Positions 52,273 to 64,000 of a DNA stretch of 64,000 nucleotides are shown here, piece after piece. Each line of letters opens with the position of its first letter. The stretch's first letter is position 1. The DNA comes from Cercospora beticola (Eukaryota > Ascomycota > Dothideomycetes > Mycosphaerellales > Mycosphaerellaceae): the NCBI RefSeq assembly GCF_033473495.1, contig NC_088941.1, positions 1,922,001-1,986,000 of the forward strand, given 5' to 3'. The position numbers and the translations under genes are program-made. The notes beneath the pieces were generated by a model. The model saw only the letters and a list, made by a program, of their open reading frames with translations. It ran no database searches and had not been told where the DNA came from.

Positions 52273-53253
52273 ATGCCAAAAGCTCGTCGAGCTGCCAAGA
52301 CAGCCTCCGCTCGTCAACATACCGCACAGCAACCGCAAGCTGAGGCAGACAACTACGAGCTGACCACGACATTCACCGATATCGCCAACGCCTTAGAAGA
52401 CTGCGGCCATGAAGCTAAACAAGTGCTGCACCACTGGTTGCAGCTGAAGAAGCAAATCACCAGCTGCGACACGGACTCCTCGCCTGCGTGGCTCGGTCGA
52501 GTTCAGGCTCGCCTTCACGATTTCACCACTGAAGCTCGGAAAGAAATTGAGACAGACCGAGTCGCCAAGGAAGAATTGGCGCGAAAGGACTCCAGGATCC
52601 GCGATCTCGAGGAAGAAGTCGCCCGCTTGTCTGATGCTGCGATGATTGCCGGAGGCCAAGCAGTCATCGATCGCGCAGCCGATGCTGATACAATTCTGAA
52701 GCTGCGAGAGAGAAACGCCCAAGTCGAAGAGTCGAATGCATTGCTTCGGACAGTCACTTGCATATATGATCAGCAGGCTGTCTTGAAGAGAGATGACAAG
52801 ATCGTGGAATTGAAAGCAATCATCGATCACTTAGGGCCAAAGCCGAGTGAAAGGCGTGGGGTCGTGGTCAGCAAGAAGAACCTCAGAATACATGCCCCAT
52901 GGCTTCCTCAGTGGATAGGCAGAATCTCAAAGCATGTGGACCGACATCTAGAGGTGATGAATGAGATCCGCACCAGCAAAGAAGAGCTGCAACGTTCACT
53001 AGACGCCGCCGTCCTCCCCAGCGAAATACACTACTTCAGCGTCGCGCTCGAAATTGCGAAGCAGTACAAAGAGGCGACTGCGCCGCTTGTGAATGCAATG
53101 TCGACCAACATGGACCGCAAGGGCGAGCTCACCCAGGAGCTACAGAAGCTTGTGGAAGAGAGTGCCCAGCGAATGCTGCAGATTGAGAGGTGCGGATTCC
53201 GGTACAGGAACCGGTGGGAGGTACTGCGCGAAGAAAGATTTGGCGCATCATAG
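52273..53253 (+). CDS. Coiled-coil hypothetical protein
   Basis: Single exon, 326 aa. The N-terminus is basic (MPKARRAAKTASARQ). Residues ~90-190 form a long coiled coil (heptads in ARKDSRIRDLEEEVARLSD and ILKLRERNAQVEESNALLR), followed by RRGVVVSKKNLRIHAPWLPQ and a second helical half (MDRKGELTQELQKLVEESA). There is no membrane segment or known domain. Such proteins often act as nuclear or cytoskeletal scaffolds, but nothing here identifies a partner. The start is the first ATG after the leader, with AAA immediately upstream, a good fungal context. Confidence 0.7.
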   Translation: MPKARRAAKTASARQHTAQQPQAEADNYELTTTFTDIANALEDCGHEAKQVLHHWLQLKKQITSCDTDSSPAWLGRVQARLHDFTTEARKEIETDRVAKEELARKDSRIRDLEEEVARLSDAAMIAGGQAVIDRAADADTILKLRERNAQVEESNALLRTVTCIYDQQAVLKRDDKIVELKAIIDHLGPKPSERRGVVVSKKNLRIHAPWLPQWIGRISKHVDRHLEVMNEIRTSKEELQRSLDAAVLPSEIHYFSVALEIAKQYKEATAPLVNAMSTNMDRKGELTQELQKLVEESAQRMLQIERCGFRYRNRWEVLREERFGAS

Positions 53254-54780
53254 AGCTCGAGGAACGTCAACGGAAGAAATGTACCAGCGTCAATGTCCAG
53301 AAACGCTCTGATGGCAGCGAGTCGGCGCAACGTCTGATCCTCAATGCCTTCCACTGCTACATCGATCAGAGACTTCATTTCACCATGGGCTCCACGGTGA
53401 GGCCTCACGTCCAACGCTGCGGTCATTGGTGAGAGATCCGCTGCAGACATCGCGGCGCTTTTTTGGGTGGCGTTCACACGCACGGTATCAGTCACAATCA
53501 CTTAGTGCTACAAGAGGTATCGATACAGAACCTATTCGTCTTTGGCGAAGAGTGCCAGCTTTCACATAGCCTCTGCCAGCGATATCCCGATAACGCGCCG
53601 TCTGCGACCTACAGCGAACACATACCACAGTGTCTGAATAGGCATTGTGAGTTCGCCGGCTCGTAGTGGAGGGGCAGTGAGCATGACCCCGATATGTATC
53701 TGAACATGGCCAAGATGTCAATCGCAGCACAATCCAGGCTGCAGTAGCACATTCCGTCGAAGCATTGCAAAATTGTCCACAAAATCGTGCATCAATGAGA
53801 TGACAAAGATCAGCATACACAAGTATTCAGCTACCTATGTCGCGCAGTAGTAGTCGGAAACACGGAGACCAAGAGGAAAGGGAACACATCCCCAAAGTTG
53901 CCAACGTCTTCATGCAGGCCCGGTCAACAATATTTCTTAGGAGGTATCACGTTCTCTTCTTTCTTCCCTCCTTTCCGGCATAAGGAAAGCAGTGCAAAGT
54001 ACTTTTCGAGGAACCTCTAACTATGAACAGTTCTCCCTCACAATAGCACATTGCACCAGCCGTTCGGACCTAGACCTCTTCAACATATAATGACAATGAA
54101 CAAAAACCAAGGCCAATAAACTACTCGTTTTTCCCGTCCTCAGCGTCGCTCACCAGTAGTCCCGTGCTCGAATCTCGTGACAAGGATCACATGTCGTGAG
54201 CCTCATCTTCTCATCACCGTCAGAAGCCGACAATATTGTCAGAACTGGGCAACCTCGGACTCCGTAGAACAAAGCTATCGCTCAGCACAAATAGATTAAA
54301 GAAGCAAAAAGGCAAGAACGGACGATGAAAGGCGCGGGAATACGAGGCAGCAGTAATTTCTTTCTTGCTGCGATATCTGGCTGAATATGTCAAAATATTC
54401 TCTCGCTTCGCCATGTAGCGCCCTTCGCAGCCACTGCTACTCCTGCATTGGTATCTTCTCCTAGTCTCCCTCATAGCGAACGAACGAACTCTGCATGTGC
54501 TCTTTCCACAGCATTCCCAAAGCCCAAGCACACTTGCTCCTCCAATCGCCCGTTCAATCAATTCAATCAATCAGCAAAAGCCGTAGCTATTCGCGCGTGC
54601 GTGAACGCTGGTCTTTCCGGTCCCAAATTTGACAAAGACTCCAAGTAAACGCCTGCCAAAAGCCAAGACCGATGTCTGGCAAAGATATATCCCTCTCCAG
54701 GAAAGCTGAGCACCATCTGTGGCGCCCCGAACAACATCTGCAATCAATCCAAATCAAGCCAACCCCAACAACAAGAGTAC
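53254..54780. other. Intergenic, convergent 3' regions
   Basis: 1.5 kb between the stops of the coiled-coil gene (+) and the low-complexity gene (-). Open frames overlap the 3' end of the coiled-coil gene or are short. No gene supported. Confidence 0.45.
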
Positions 54781-55926
54781 TCAATCGCTCAAATCGGGAT
54801 TAGCGACGAACAATCGTGGGCCGCTCATCGTCATCGTCCGTTCATCGACACTGCCTCTTCTTCGTAGATCTTCGGCATTCTTCTGCTGCTGTCGTATTTG
54901 TTCTTCCGCAGTCATTTTTCTCGAAGGTAAAGTGCCTATGTCGCCGAATTTCTCTTCGCTGTCTTCGCCTCCTCCGGTTTGCATGAAGTAGTCGTCTTTT
55001 TGTAAAGAGTTTTCCCGTTCTCGTGGCATGGGAGTTTCTTCTTCGCCTATGCTGTCCACGGGACTCACGCCAGGTGGGGTGTTGCCGTTGCTGTAGTTGG
55101 GGCTCAGATAGCTGTGACCTCTGCGACCGCTTCCGCTGCCATTGCTTCTTCCACTGCCTTTTCGGACGTGGTAGCGGCCTCCGGTGTCTTCGTCGCTGTT
55201 GTTTCCGTCGTCGACTTCTGAGGCTGATAATCGCATTGGTACGCCAGCTCCGCCTACTGCGGTCTTATACGCGCTCGCTTTTGGCGCGCCATGATGCCTG
55301 ATTTTGCTCCGTACACCGCCCGTTATGCCTGCGCTGCTCGTGCTGGTCCGCGATGATGCGGCATAACTCTGACCGCCTGCCACTTCTGCTGCAGCTCTCA
55401 TGCGTGCTTGCCGTTGCGCGACGAGGATGCGTGGGTCTTCGTGTTGTGCTCGGTCACACCACACCGTGGCCTTTTGCTTGCGCATCAGCGCAACGTACGA
55501 TGTCGGCGAGGCAGAGCCATTGCTTCGCGAGGAAGTTGATCGCCGAACACTGTTATTCGTGCTGTAGTTCGTATTGGTCGGCGCCCGATTGAGGTTCGTG
55601 TTGCTCGAGGATGTCGACGAGGTGGCATTGGACAGAGTTCTTCGTTGCTGGCCAGGGTATGGGCCTTGTTGCTGCTGCTGTTGTTGTTGCGCCATGCTAT
55701 ACGAGGCGGCGGCGGTGGCCATGGGCGGGGATTGAGAGGGCAGCTGCTGCATGGGCATCACACCCGAGCTGTTGGTGCGAGCGCGCGAATGGGTGTTGTT
55801 GTAAGGCTGCTGCGCATGCGGTGGCTTCGGCGTTTGGTGCGTGAATGAAGGAGCGGCGGCGTCCGGGTGTCGACGGGTGGGAAGCGGTTTCCGGTGCATC
55901 ATGACCTGGGTCGTCGCGGTCGCCAT
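54781..55926 (-). CDS. Conserved fungal low-complexity protein of unknown function
   Basis: Single exon, 381 aa. The protein is dominated by Ser/Asn/Gln/Gly-rich disorder with an eight-residue poly-Gln. One block stands out as conserved in ascomycetes: SPTSYVALMRKQKATVWCDR followed by AQHEDPRILVAQRQARMRA (residues ~140-180), then an ordered KIRHHGAPKASAYKTAVGG region. The C-terminal part has an acidic segment and a helical MTAEEQIRQQQKNAEDLRRR close. Orthologues are, to my knowledge, uncharacterised. No signal peptide or membrane helix; likely cytosolic or nuclear. Confidence 0.78.
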   Translation of the reverse strand: MATATTQVMMHRKPLPTRRHPDAAAPSFTHQTPKPPHAQQPYNNTHSRARTNSSGVMPMQQLPSQSPPMATAAASYSMAQQQQQQQQGPYPGQQRRTLSNATSSTSSSNTNLNRAPTNTNYSTNNSVRRSTSSRSNGSASPTSYVALMRKQKATVWCDRAQHEDPRILVAQRQARMRAAAEVAGGQSYAASSRTSTSSAGITGGVRSKIRHHGAPKASAYKTAVGGAGVPMRLSASEVDDGNNSDEDTGGRYHVRKGSGRSNGSGSGRRGHSYLSPNYSNGNTPPGVSPVDSIGEEETPMPRERENSLQKDDYFMQTGGGEDSEEKFGDIGTLPSRKMTAEEQIRQQQKNAEDLRRRGSVDERTMTMSGPRLFVANPDLSD

Positions 55927-58900
55927 GGATGTGCTCTGGAGACGGCGACGGGGGCGGCACGAGGGGTGTCTGCTGGCACTCCCGCTGTTACAAGGCCTCG
56001 TTTCTTATTCTCGCAACACTGCGCCGAACTCTGCGCTGCACGCGTGGTGATCTCACACTGCGGGGCGACAGTGTTTCAAAAGTGCAAACGTTTGACGTCA
56101 AGAAAACCGGTTGAGCTCTGGATGTCTGTTGAACAGGGCGGCGTGTCGAAGCACTCTCTCGCGAGCTGAGTGTCAGGCGGCGGTGGTGAGAGCAGGAATG
56201 GTCAGTCGTCGCCCCTCCTTTCGGACTCGAGCGCGCGCGCGCAAGGTGGACTCGCTCCTCCTCAGCACGAGATGTGGATGCGCAGTAGTGCCGTCGCTCG
56301 CTATCGTCGACCGGGGTCGCGTACTGTGGATCGCATGCAAGTTCGTTCGGATGCAACGTGCCGCCGCTGGTATGTCGCCCGCAAACAGCAGAAGCAACGG
56401 CAGCAGACGGCGAAGGCGTGCTGTTCGGAACACACGTCCGGTGGGCGCTGAGATAAGGATATAGTGATCGGCGCGTGCTACACAACAGTCGACGCCCTGC
56501 GTGGTGATGAGGTGCTCGAGAAATGCGTGTCCTGCAGTAGCAGCGTCTTCGTCGCCGTCGTCGTCGCCGTCGTGGATATGATAGAATGCCGCGGAATCGG
56601 CCTGCCTGCTGCACCACAATGTCCTGATGCGAGAGGAACAATGGAAAGGCCCGACTAGTAGTAGCAGGCTGGCATCCACCCTTGCTTTTACACTGATATC
56701 GCCTGAGCTGTTTTCAGATCCTCCGCGGCCAAGTGGCACAATCCAATGCGCTCGGGCCCAATAAATCTGCAAGAGTCAGTCGTGCTGAGAGAGATCGTGT
56801 TAGCTCGGCGCTCGGGCTCCTCTTTTGTTGCTCGTGGCAGCAAGCCTTCCGCTGCAGTCCAAGACGGCCCCGGCCAAGCAGAGGCCAATGGTGAGTGGGA
56901 GTCTTACCACGAACAGACCTCGCCTGGTGCTGCACACGCTATTTCGCCCACTGCTACTGGTGCGCGCCTGCGGTAGATCCGGATGCGCCGTATCTGCGTA
57001 CTGTCCTGGCGTATCTGCTGCAACAATCGTAAGATGAGCCTTTTTATTCAGCACGAGCTCTCAAGAAGAGGGGTTGTTTGTGTTGGGCTTGCAGCTGGGC
57101 AGAAGACCTGACCATGCGGCTACACGTTTGCCCTATATGTGAGAACGACTCCCATGCTCTTCGCGGCTCTGCAAATGGACACTACACGAGCTGACGAGAA
57201 GCCCTTCCGACGTCACTCGTCCAATGAGGTTGCCCAGGAAGGCAATGTCACAATACGAGACTTGTCGACATCGCCCCAATAGGGTGGCAACCACGCGCAG
57301 TCGATCGAATTGGTCGCCATCGGCGGCATCTACAAATGTCCGCCTTCAACGTGGACTTCCCGATGCAACTTCGTCATTCTTCGAGAACGCTGTGGGACGA
57401 ACGCCAGACGGCGTGCTGGTGTGCAGCGGCTCGAAAACTCAAAACCTCAAACTCAGCTATTTTTCTTGCTTGGCTCCTTCTGCATCGGAGATGTGGACGG
57501 CAAAAGATGGTTCTGCGTGCACTCAACGTCGCTTCAGCCGATTCAACATGTGCTTCTGCACGATACGTCTTCTCCATGCATCAATGTTGCCATCTTGACC
57601 ATTTCATTTGTGTCTCAAAAGTCGCACCATTTTAGCTCCTCGAAAGCCATGCATACTGCACTTTTTGACCAGGGCGTGACCTTGTCGCGGGACCCAGCCC
57701 AATGGCTCCAGTCACAACTTTACCTGGAAATGGCAATGAGCTCTCGCATGTGCAGCTTCCGAGACGAAAAGACGAGCGCGCCGTGCTTGACCTCTGCGGG
57801 TATCGTCGTTCGTCGCAGCATACGCATGTGCATGGAGCCGTGTAGGCCGGCATGGCCACAAACGCCTTCGCAGTTTTTCGCTATCTTGCAAGTTGGCACC
57901 AGCTTTTCCCGCAATATCAGCCCGGAGGCTGGCGGTCAGTCTGACTCTCCGCATCCATGTGACGTGCAGCAAGGTTGGAGAGCATTGTCGCAATTGCTAG
58001 CGTGGCATTTTCCAGCAAAAGATGCTTTTTTGGTGGTCCTGGCCAGTGCAACGTGGGCAGGGATAAATATAGAGGCAATGTGCCGATCCGGTAACGCGCA
58101 GACGAGAACACGAACTGCTTCTCCTACTTTTTTGCTTCCCAAACGAGTCCCTGACTTTCGTTCTAGCGTGACTGTAGTACGAGCTGCACGCCAGGTGTCA
58201 CGGCACCGCTGACCGACTGCTTCGCGAGGATTTACGGTTCACGGAGGTGCCGTCGCATTGCAGCGAGCAGTGTTTGTCCAGCCACAGTGCAAAGATCCGG
58301 GAGTGCCAGTAACCATTGCAGAGGGACCTGTCATCATAGTTGCTCGGAATTTGTGCCTGAGCACAGCATCAATCGGGTACATACTCCTTGACGGCGTTTG
58401 TGCGCGACGAGGAGAACTGCTGAAGAACCGACACGTCTGCTGCGTTCCCGCGTTTTGCTGATTTCTGACCCGCGACTGGAGAGCACTCCCGCTCACCCAA
58501 ACATGCCGACCTCCTCAACACGTCTCCGTCGGACTTGCGGTGCACCCCGATCGCACCTGTCTTCCAGATAAAATCCCCAGCCAGGCGCGAACAAGATGCT
58601 GCTACCCGCGAGACCGGCTGAGACTTCCGCCGTTTCCAGAAGAGCAAGGCTGAACAACCTCCTGAAAACATGACGCGCTGGATACGCTCTCCGGTCACAC
58701 AAGTTCTACAAATCTGTGCCTTGCACACCGCACACGACGCGCCACACCGTGAATGAAAGAAGAAAGGATATCTCTCAACGCAAATCTTCATTGCCTACTT
58801 TCTGCCACACCGTTTCTCTTCTGGCATGGTTTTATGGTGGCAGGCTTCCAAGGTTCATGTTTCCAGACTCAGGCAGCCAAAGTGGAGTTCCTTCTGCAGC

Positions 58901-59108
58901 TGTCCGTCGTCCGTCGGTCATGTTTAAGTAGTGACGGCCTGGCGGCACTGAATCTGGTGACATGTCTCGTTCCGGTAAAATGAATGATCCCATCTCGTCG
59001 GCGTGGCGCTGGCTCGCCTGTCTGCGTGATCTCTCCTGCCGTTTGCGCTCTTTCTACGTCTTCAGGAGATGTTGTAACGTGCGAAGATCAACACAGCAGC
59101 GACCTGTC
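55927..59108. other. 3.2-kb stretch without a supportable gene
   Basis: Lies between the start of the low-complexity gene (-) and the F-box-like gene (+), so both promoters are here. Includes GC/AT alternation (GCGCGCGCGC near 56,230) and C-rich 5' leader-like sequence just above 55,926. The longest frame, 57,310-58,212 (+, 300 codons), has no domain and many Cys/His/Trp, unlike the real genes of the window. Undetected multi-exon genes cannot be excluded. Confidence 0.45.
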
Positions 59109-59811
59109 ATGGCGAGTTGCACGTTGCTTGAGAGGCTGCCACGTAAGTACAAGGCACATACTGTGCGTACAAGCTGACAGGTCGAAAGGCGAGCTCCGGG
59201 ACATCATCTACGAAGAGGCTCTCATTAGCGAAGAAGTCGTCGTCGACGCAACTACAAATCGAGGAGCTTACACCCCTGGACTTCTGCGAACATGCAAACA
59301 AATCCGCGCCGAAGCAACCAAGCTCTTCTACGCCAAAAACCATTTTCGAATCATCACGCCGCAGAATGCCATGTTCACATCGGCAGACTGGCTTCAATCA
59401 TTATCAACTCGTAATCGAAAACAACTGCGAACAGTCACTGTATATTTCGAAGTCGCGAAATATCACCCTGGATGGTCGTTTGCTCATATGCAGGAGTTGC
59501 ACAAGACAGAGCTTCAGTCGATGATGATGACTGATTCTCGATACTTCATGGACAAGCGAAGGGTCGAGACGTTCGATTTGCTCGAGCAGCTGGCTACCTT
59601 TCGAGATGTGCGTAGGAAGACGATTGCTTTCGAGGTCGACGACATACCGGCTATTGGCACGACCACGCACGGATGGGTACATGATCTGGAGAATCGGCTG
59701 CATGATCTGAGAGACATCTTCGCGGATCGCGGGCTGGTGGTGAACTGCAGGTGGTGCACGTACCTGGAAGAGAAAATGGCTCGTCTGCGTCAGCCGGTCA
59801 GCTGCTTGTGA
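59109..59811 (+). CDS. F-box/2EXR-like hypothetical protein
   Basis: Exons 59109-59142 and 59189-59811 give 218 aa. Splicing (donor GTAAGT, CTGAC branch, acceptor AAAG) restores LLERLPRELRDIIYEEALIS, the LPxELRxxIY signature that opens many ascomycete orphan proteins of the F-box/2EXR-like kind; the next conserved piece is GLLRTCKQIRAEATKLFYAKNHF. The unspliced frame reads through the intron but loses this motif. An in-frame ATG at 58962 could add 49 residues. The remainder is ordered and unrecognised. Function unknown. Confidence 0.8.
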
Positions 59812-60052
59812 GGAGCGAGGGAAGATTGTGAAGGAGCATGGTGGAACGGCGGATGTTCTTGGGGTCTGCTAGCCGTCACAGACCCAAACGTCTACGGTGA
59901 TTGTTGTGAAGGCACATGAGACCGTCACAGTTGAACGGCACCCGCTCGCGGGGACATGAGTGTCTGCTTCACGTGCTTCGATGAACCGAGCACGCGACTC
60001 TTCACTGCAGACTTGCGGCTAGGAAGACTTTTGCGCCTGCTATGCTGTTCTT

Positions 60053-61140
<1,088 letters not shown>

Positions 61141-62149
61141 GGACGAGTCTTCCGGACTCTGCTGCGTGCGGGGACGGAGAACCATTATGACTATTGTCTG
61201 TTGTACCTGGCAATACTGCTAAAAGGTCTGTCAATTGATGATTGATACTGTTCTTGACGACTTGATCATCAAGCAGTTGCGATGGATGACGTGACGAGGG
61301 AGCTGAGTGGTCGGAGCACAGAGTTCCGCTTCCGGGTCCGGGTGGTGAACTTGGCTCTCTCCTCCTTTCAACCACAGTCCTCCATCAACGACACCATGGA
61401 TCCATCGCTTTTCTCCTGCATTTTGCGGCGCGCTCTGGCTGGTTATATACTCAAGATGATAGAGGCGCCCGATCTCGCGAGGCGTTGGAAAATCTCATCT
61501 CTCCGTTGAAGTCACTCATCGAACTCATCGTCTTCTCTCTAATCTACCATCGCGATGTCTATGAGATCGCAGATGACGCTACTGAAGAGAGCAGTATGGC
61601 AGGAATGAGATGAATAACGCTGCCAACGACTTCGTTATGAACGGTCATTGTTGCTAGCTTACAGTTGTGAAGCAGTTCCTATCTAATTCCTCCCTCCATC
61701 CTCCAAAGCTATAATGTTTGTTGTCGCAACACCACCACACTCGTTCATTCTACAGTTGCAACGCTCATTTCTAACTTCTTTCTTGTCTCTCTCTAATCAC
61801 CACACACGCTCTCTACAGTTACAACTAATTCTAATCCGCCAAAAAACGCACAACTTTGTTCAAAGACACCACGTGAGAAGGCTATTTCACATCGCATTCC
61901 TTACATTCCAACCTAGCAACGGGCCGCATACCTGGCCGAGACGGATCACAACAGCAGAAACTCTACTCTAGCGTCCGATACGAGGGCTCATTGCGCGACT
62001 TTCGCAACTCGCGACAACGTTCGACTAACGACAGGAAGAAAGGCCATGTGCCTGTGTGCTGCCACGAGGATCTGAGTGACTCAACGGCGACACGCGGAAA
62101 CTAGCTCTGGAGAAGAAAATCCGAGACATTGTACGTACATTTCGCGACA
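61141..62149. other. Intergenic, divergent promoter region
   Basis: About 1 kb between the proposed start of the SDR gene (-) and the start of the membrane-protein gene (+). Includes CT-rich leader sequence (e.g. TCTCTCTCTAATC near 61,790). No gene supported. Confidence 0.45.
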
Positions 62150-64000
62150 ATGACGCGACACGACTTCGAGGAGCTGGTGGCTGTAGTGCCTCGAGATGCT
62201 GGAAATGGAACCGGGCTGGCCACCAGAACTATCGTGGGAATTGGGCTCGGTATAGGCACTTGTATCTTTGTGGCAATTCTTGTGGTAGCCTGGATGATTA
62301 TGCACAAGCGAAGTGCGCATCGCAAGTATATGGCGCAGCTCGAAGCCGGAGCACGGGTGCCTCAAAGTTCAAGGCAAGATATGCGCGAAGTATCGAGACC
62401 TGGCACCGCGACATCTGCCAACGCATTCACGACATGGGGCCATCTTGGCTCAAATGATGGGGTCGATTCCGAGCAAGCGCACGATCAGAACAAGCGAAAG
62501 AGGAACACTGTCGGCTTGCCGAAGCGCATCAAACAGAAAGGCGTGACTCCACTCAAGGCCTGGACGAGAAAGCATCTCTCTGTTATTGCAGAGCATCCGG
62601 CAAACGGAACTCCTCAACGCGAATCATCGCTGCCTATCTTTGACCAAATGCAGAGATCGTCATCTAAGAAGCACCGCACACAGAGTTCTGTGACCAAGGA
62701 GGTTGTGCTACCACAATCAGGCAGCCCCAAATTCGATGTTCTGCCTTCTTTTGCAACGCGATCCCCAGGGCAACTGCGAACTGGGCTTGTGAGTGGCACT
62801 GATGGGCTGCTAAAGCTTTCGCTCAACCTCCGCTCTGTATCGATGGGTATCTTGACAGAAGACGGCGCCGTGTTTGGACCAGATTCAGAGTACCTAGGCA
62901 AGCGACAACGACCAGAAATGCGCGCACGCTCCGCAAGTCTTGGAGCACCATCTACACGACCGCCATCAGGACCTGTTCCGCCACTTCCAGCTATGTCGAT
63001 CGCTAGCACTTCATCTTGGAGCAAAAATGCGAGCAAATCGCTGGGTCTCTCGAGATCGTCATCCTCCTCGAGCAACTCGGCAGGCAGTTCCGTTCTTGTC
63101 ACAAGCCCTATTCTTGAGCGTCGCGACACTGATCAGCCGCTTCACTCGCCTACCGTCGAGGATCTCATTGAGGCGAACAACAATGCTGCGCTCAAGAGCG
63201 TCGCCAATCGCCAATGGCAGAACCGTCGACCATCTCCAACCCGCTGCTGCAATGCCAACTCCCGAGTGCAGAAGCCAGGGTCAATACGAGGTAGACTTGT
63301 GCGATCAAGTACCGAGAGCTCTATCACACTCTGGAGGAGCAACTCCTCATCCACATCCAGCTCTCTTGGCAGCGGGAGGAACAGGCTCTCAGTGCCTCAA
63401 ATCTGCTCTGCTGAGAAGATGAGCATCAGCCGCGTTTCCTCTTCAAACTCTCTGCTGGGAAGCGGACCCATCGGCAAGATTACCACACCAACCAAACGTA
63501 TCAACAAGGTCGGATCCATTTCTTCCGTGTCGATATTTGGCTCTCCTGCTGAGCGGAAACGTGTCAGCGTGCTTCGAGAGGTCTCCGGCAATGCTCCTCC
63601 AAGGAAGAACACGGCACTACCACGCGATCCCTCCGATTCGACGCTCGTCTCTCGCAGCAGCAGCAATGGCAACCCATTCCATTGGGACAATGCCAGTGTC
63701 TCAAGCGTATCGCTGCCGAAAGCAAGCGCTCTGAAGGGATCACCAAATGCTCGCAAGGGCCACCGCCGGCAGAACTGTGTTCGCATCAGCACACTCACAC
63801 CACAGGTCCTGGGCCCATCTGTATCGCGAAGACGGAGTCGATCGATCAGCCCCGCAAACCTACTTCAAGGTGTTATTGAGGAGCGTGAGAGCATAGAGAT
63901 GCAGCGACCACGCACTGAGCCAGTGGTCACTCCTGCTGAGGAGCGACAATCTTTCCTGTTGGCGTATGGAGGCCAGGCACCCAAGGCCAATGCAATCGAA
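62150..64000 (+). CDS. Ser-rich single-pass membrane protein, N-terminal part (runs off right edge)
   Basis: The frame opens at the ATG at 62150 and stays open to the end of the window: 617 residues with no stop and no intron. Residues 28-51 are a single hydrophobic helix (VGIGLGIGTCIFVAILVVAW) after a short polar N-terminus with one N-glycosylation motif (NGTG), and a basic stop-transfer MHKRSAHRK follows. The rest is cytosolic, Ser/Arg-rich, with phosphorylation-site-like clusters (LSRSSSSSSNSAGSS) and conserved-looking blocks such as HRRQNCVRIST and LTPQVLGPSVSRRR. Topology suggests a plasma-membrane or ER sensor or scaffold. I do not recognise the family; orthologues in other Dothideomycetes are expected from the ordered blocks. 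Confidence 0.82.
   Translation, partial: MTRHDFEELVAVVPRDAGNGTGLATRTIVGIGLGIGTCIFVAILVVAWMIMHKRSAHRKYMAQLEAGARVPQSSRQDMREVSRPGTATSANAFTTWGHLGSNDGVDSEQAHDQNKRKRNTVGLPKRIKQKGVTPLKAWTRKHLSVIAEHPANGTPQRESSLPIFDQMQRSSSKKHRTQSSVTKEVVLPQSGSPKFDVLPSFATRSPGQLRTGLVSGTDGLLKLSLNLRSVSMGILTEDGAVFGPDSEYLGKRQRPEMRARSASLGAPSTRPPSGPVPPLPAMSIASTSSWSKNASKSLGLSRSSSSSSNSAGSSVLVTSPILERRDTDQPLHSPTVEDLIEANNNAALKSVANRQWQNRRPSPTRCCNANSRVQKPGSIRGRLVRSSTESSITLWRSNSSSTSSSLGSGRNRLSVPQICSAEKMSISRVSSSNSLLGSGPIGKITTPTKRINKVGSISSVSIFGSPAERKRVSVLREVSGNAPPRKNTALPRDPSDSTLVSRSSSNGNPFHWDNASVSSVSLPKASALKGSPNARKGHRRQNCVRISTLTPQVLGPSVSRRRSRSISPANLLQGVIEERESIEMQRPRTEPVVTPAEERQSFLLAYGGQAPKANAIE

Noticed and set aside
55988..56772. Overlapping frames of about 200 codons on the minus strand
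   Set aside because: Two different frames are equally open over the same DNA and neither shows protein-like motifs.
57310..58212. 300-codon plus-strand open frame
   Set aside because: No motif, no signal peptide, unusual Cys/His/Trp content, no conserved start; overlapped by other frames.

Overview
This is a filamentous ascomycete nuclear contig, most likely from a Dothideomycete (Mycosphaerellales/Capnodiales type). The evidence is gene content (spliceosomal genes, GET pathway, KTR mannosyltransferase, GH43 secreted enzyme, F-box-like families), introns of about 40-140 nt with GTANGT/GTGAGT donors and CTGAC/CTAAC branch points, and long intergenic spaces. The genus cannot be named from the sequence. 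Genes lie on both strands with no operons; I saw no transposon, rRNA, tRNA, CRISPR or replication origin.

Left part (1-18,184): a truncated agmatine-deiminase-family gene at the edge, a gamma-tubulin-complex subunit (GCP5-like), a KTR/KRE2 mannosyltransferase, an F-box-like protein with a newly resolved terminal exon, a five-exon Dal5-type MFS transporter, a six-exon secreted Thr-rich protein, a dihydroflavonol-reductase-like enzyme, another F-box-like protein, and the cell-wall regulator KNR4/SMI1.

Middle (20,169-40,790): an RRM+R3H RNA-binding protein (Pin4/Cip2-like) with a long GC-rich upstream region, the U5 snRNP GYF protein LIN1/CD2BP2, an orphan polytopic membrane protein, a secreted GH43 glycosidase, an in-frame fusion of homoserine kinase (threonine synthesis) with AIR synthetase (purine synthesis), two orphan genes (one with a pure poly-Asn microsatellite), and a divergent pair of transporters (GPH-type sucrose carrier and Na+/H+ exchanger NHX1).

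Right part (40,791-64,000): a tandem duplication of a small charged-protein gene (period about 1.1 kb, same intron position, conserved upstream DNA) with a possible third relic, then cofilin, an acidic repeat protein, an S1/P1 nuclease, a divergent GET5/CWC27 pair, a coiled-coil orphan, a low-complexity conserved fungal protein, a 3-kb stretch without a supportable gene, an F-box-like protein, a sorbose-reductase-type SDR, and a Ser-rich single-pass membrane protein running off the right edge.

The item that deserves most attention is the homoserine kinase-AIR synthetase fusion at 30,753-32,997; second is the tandemly duplicated small-protein locus at 41,818-43,665. Exon boundaries below were assigned by hand from splice consensus, reading frame and family similarity; no alignment or expression data were available.
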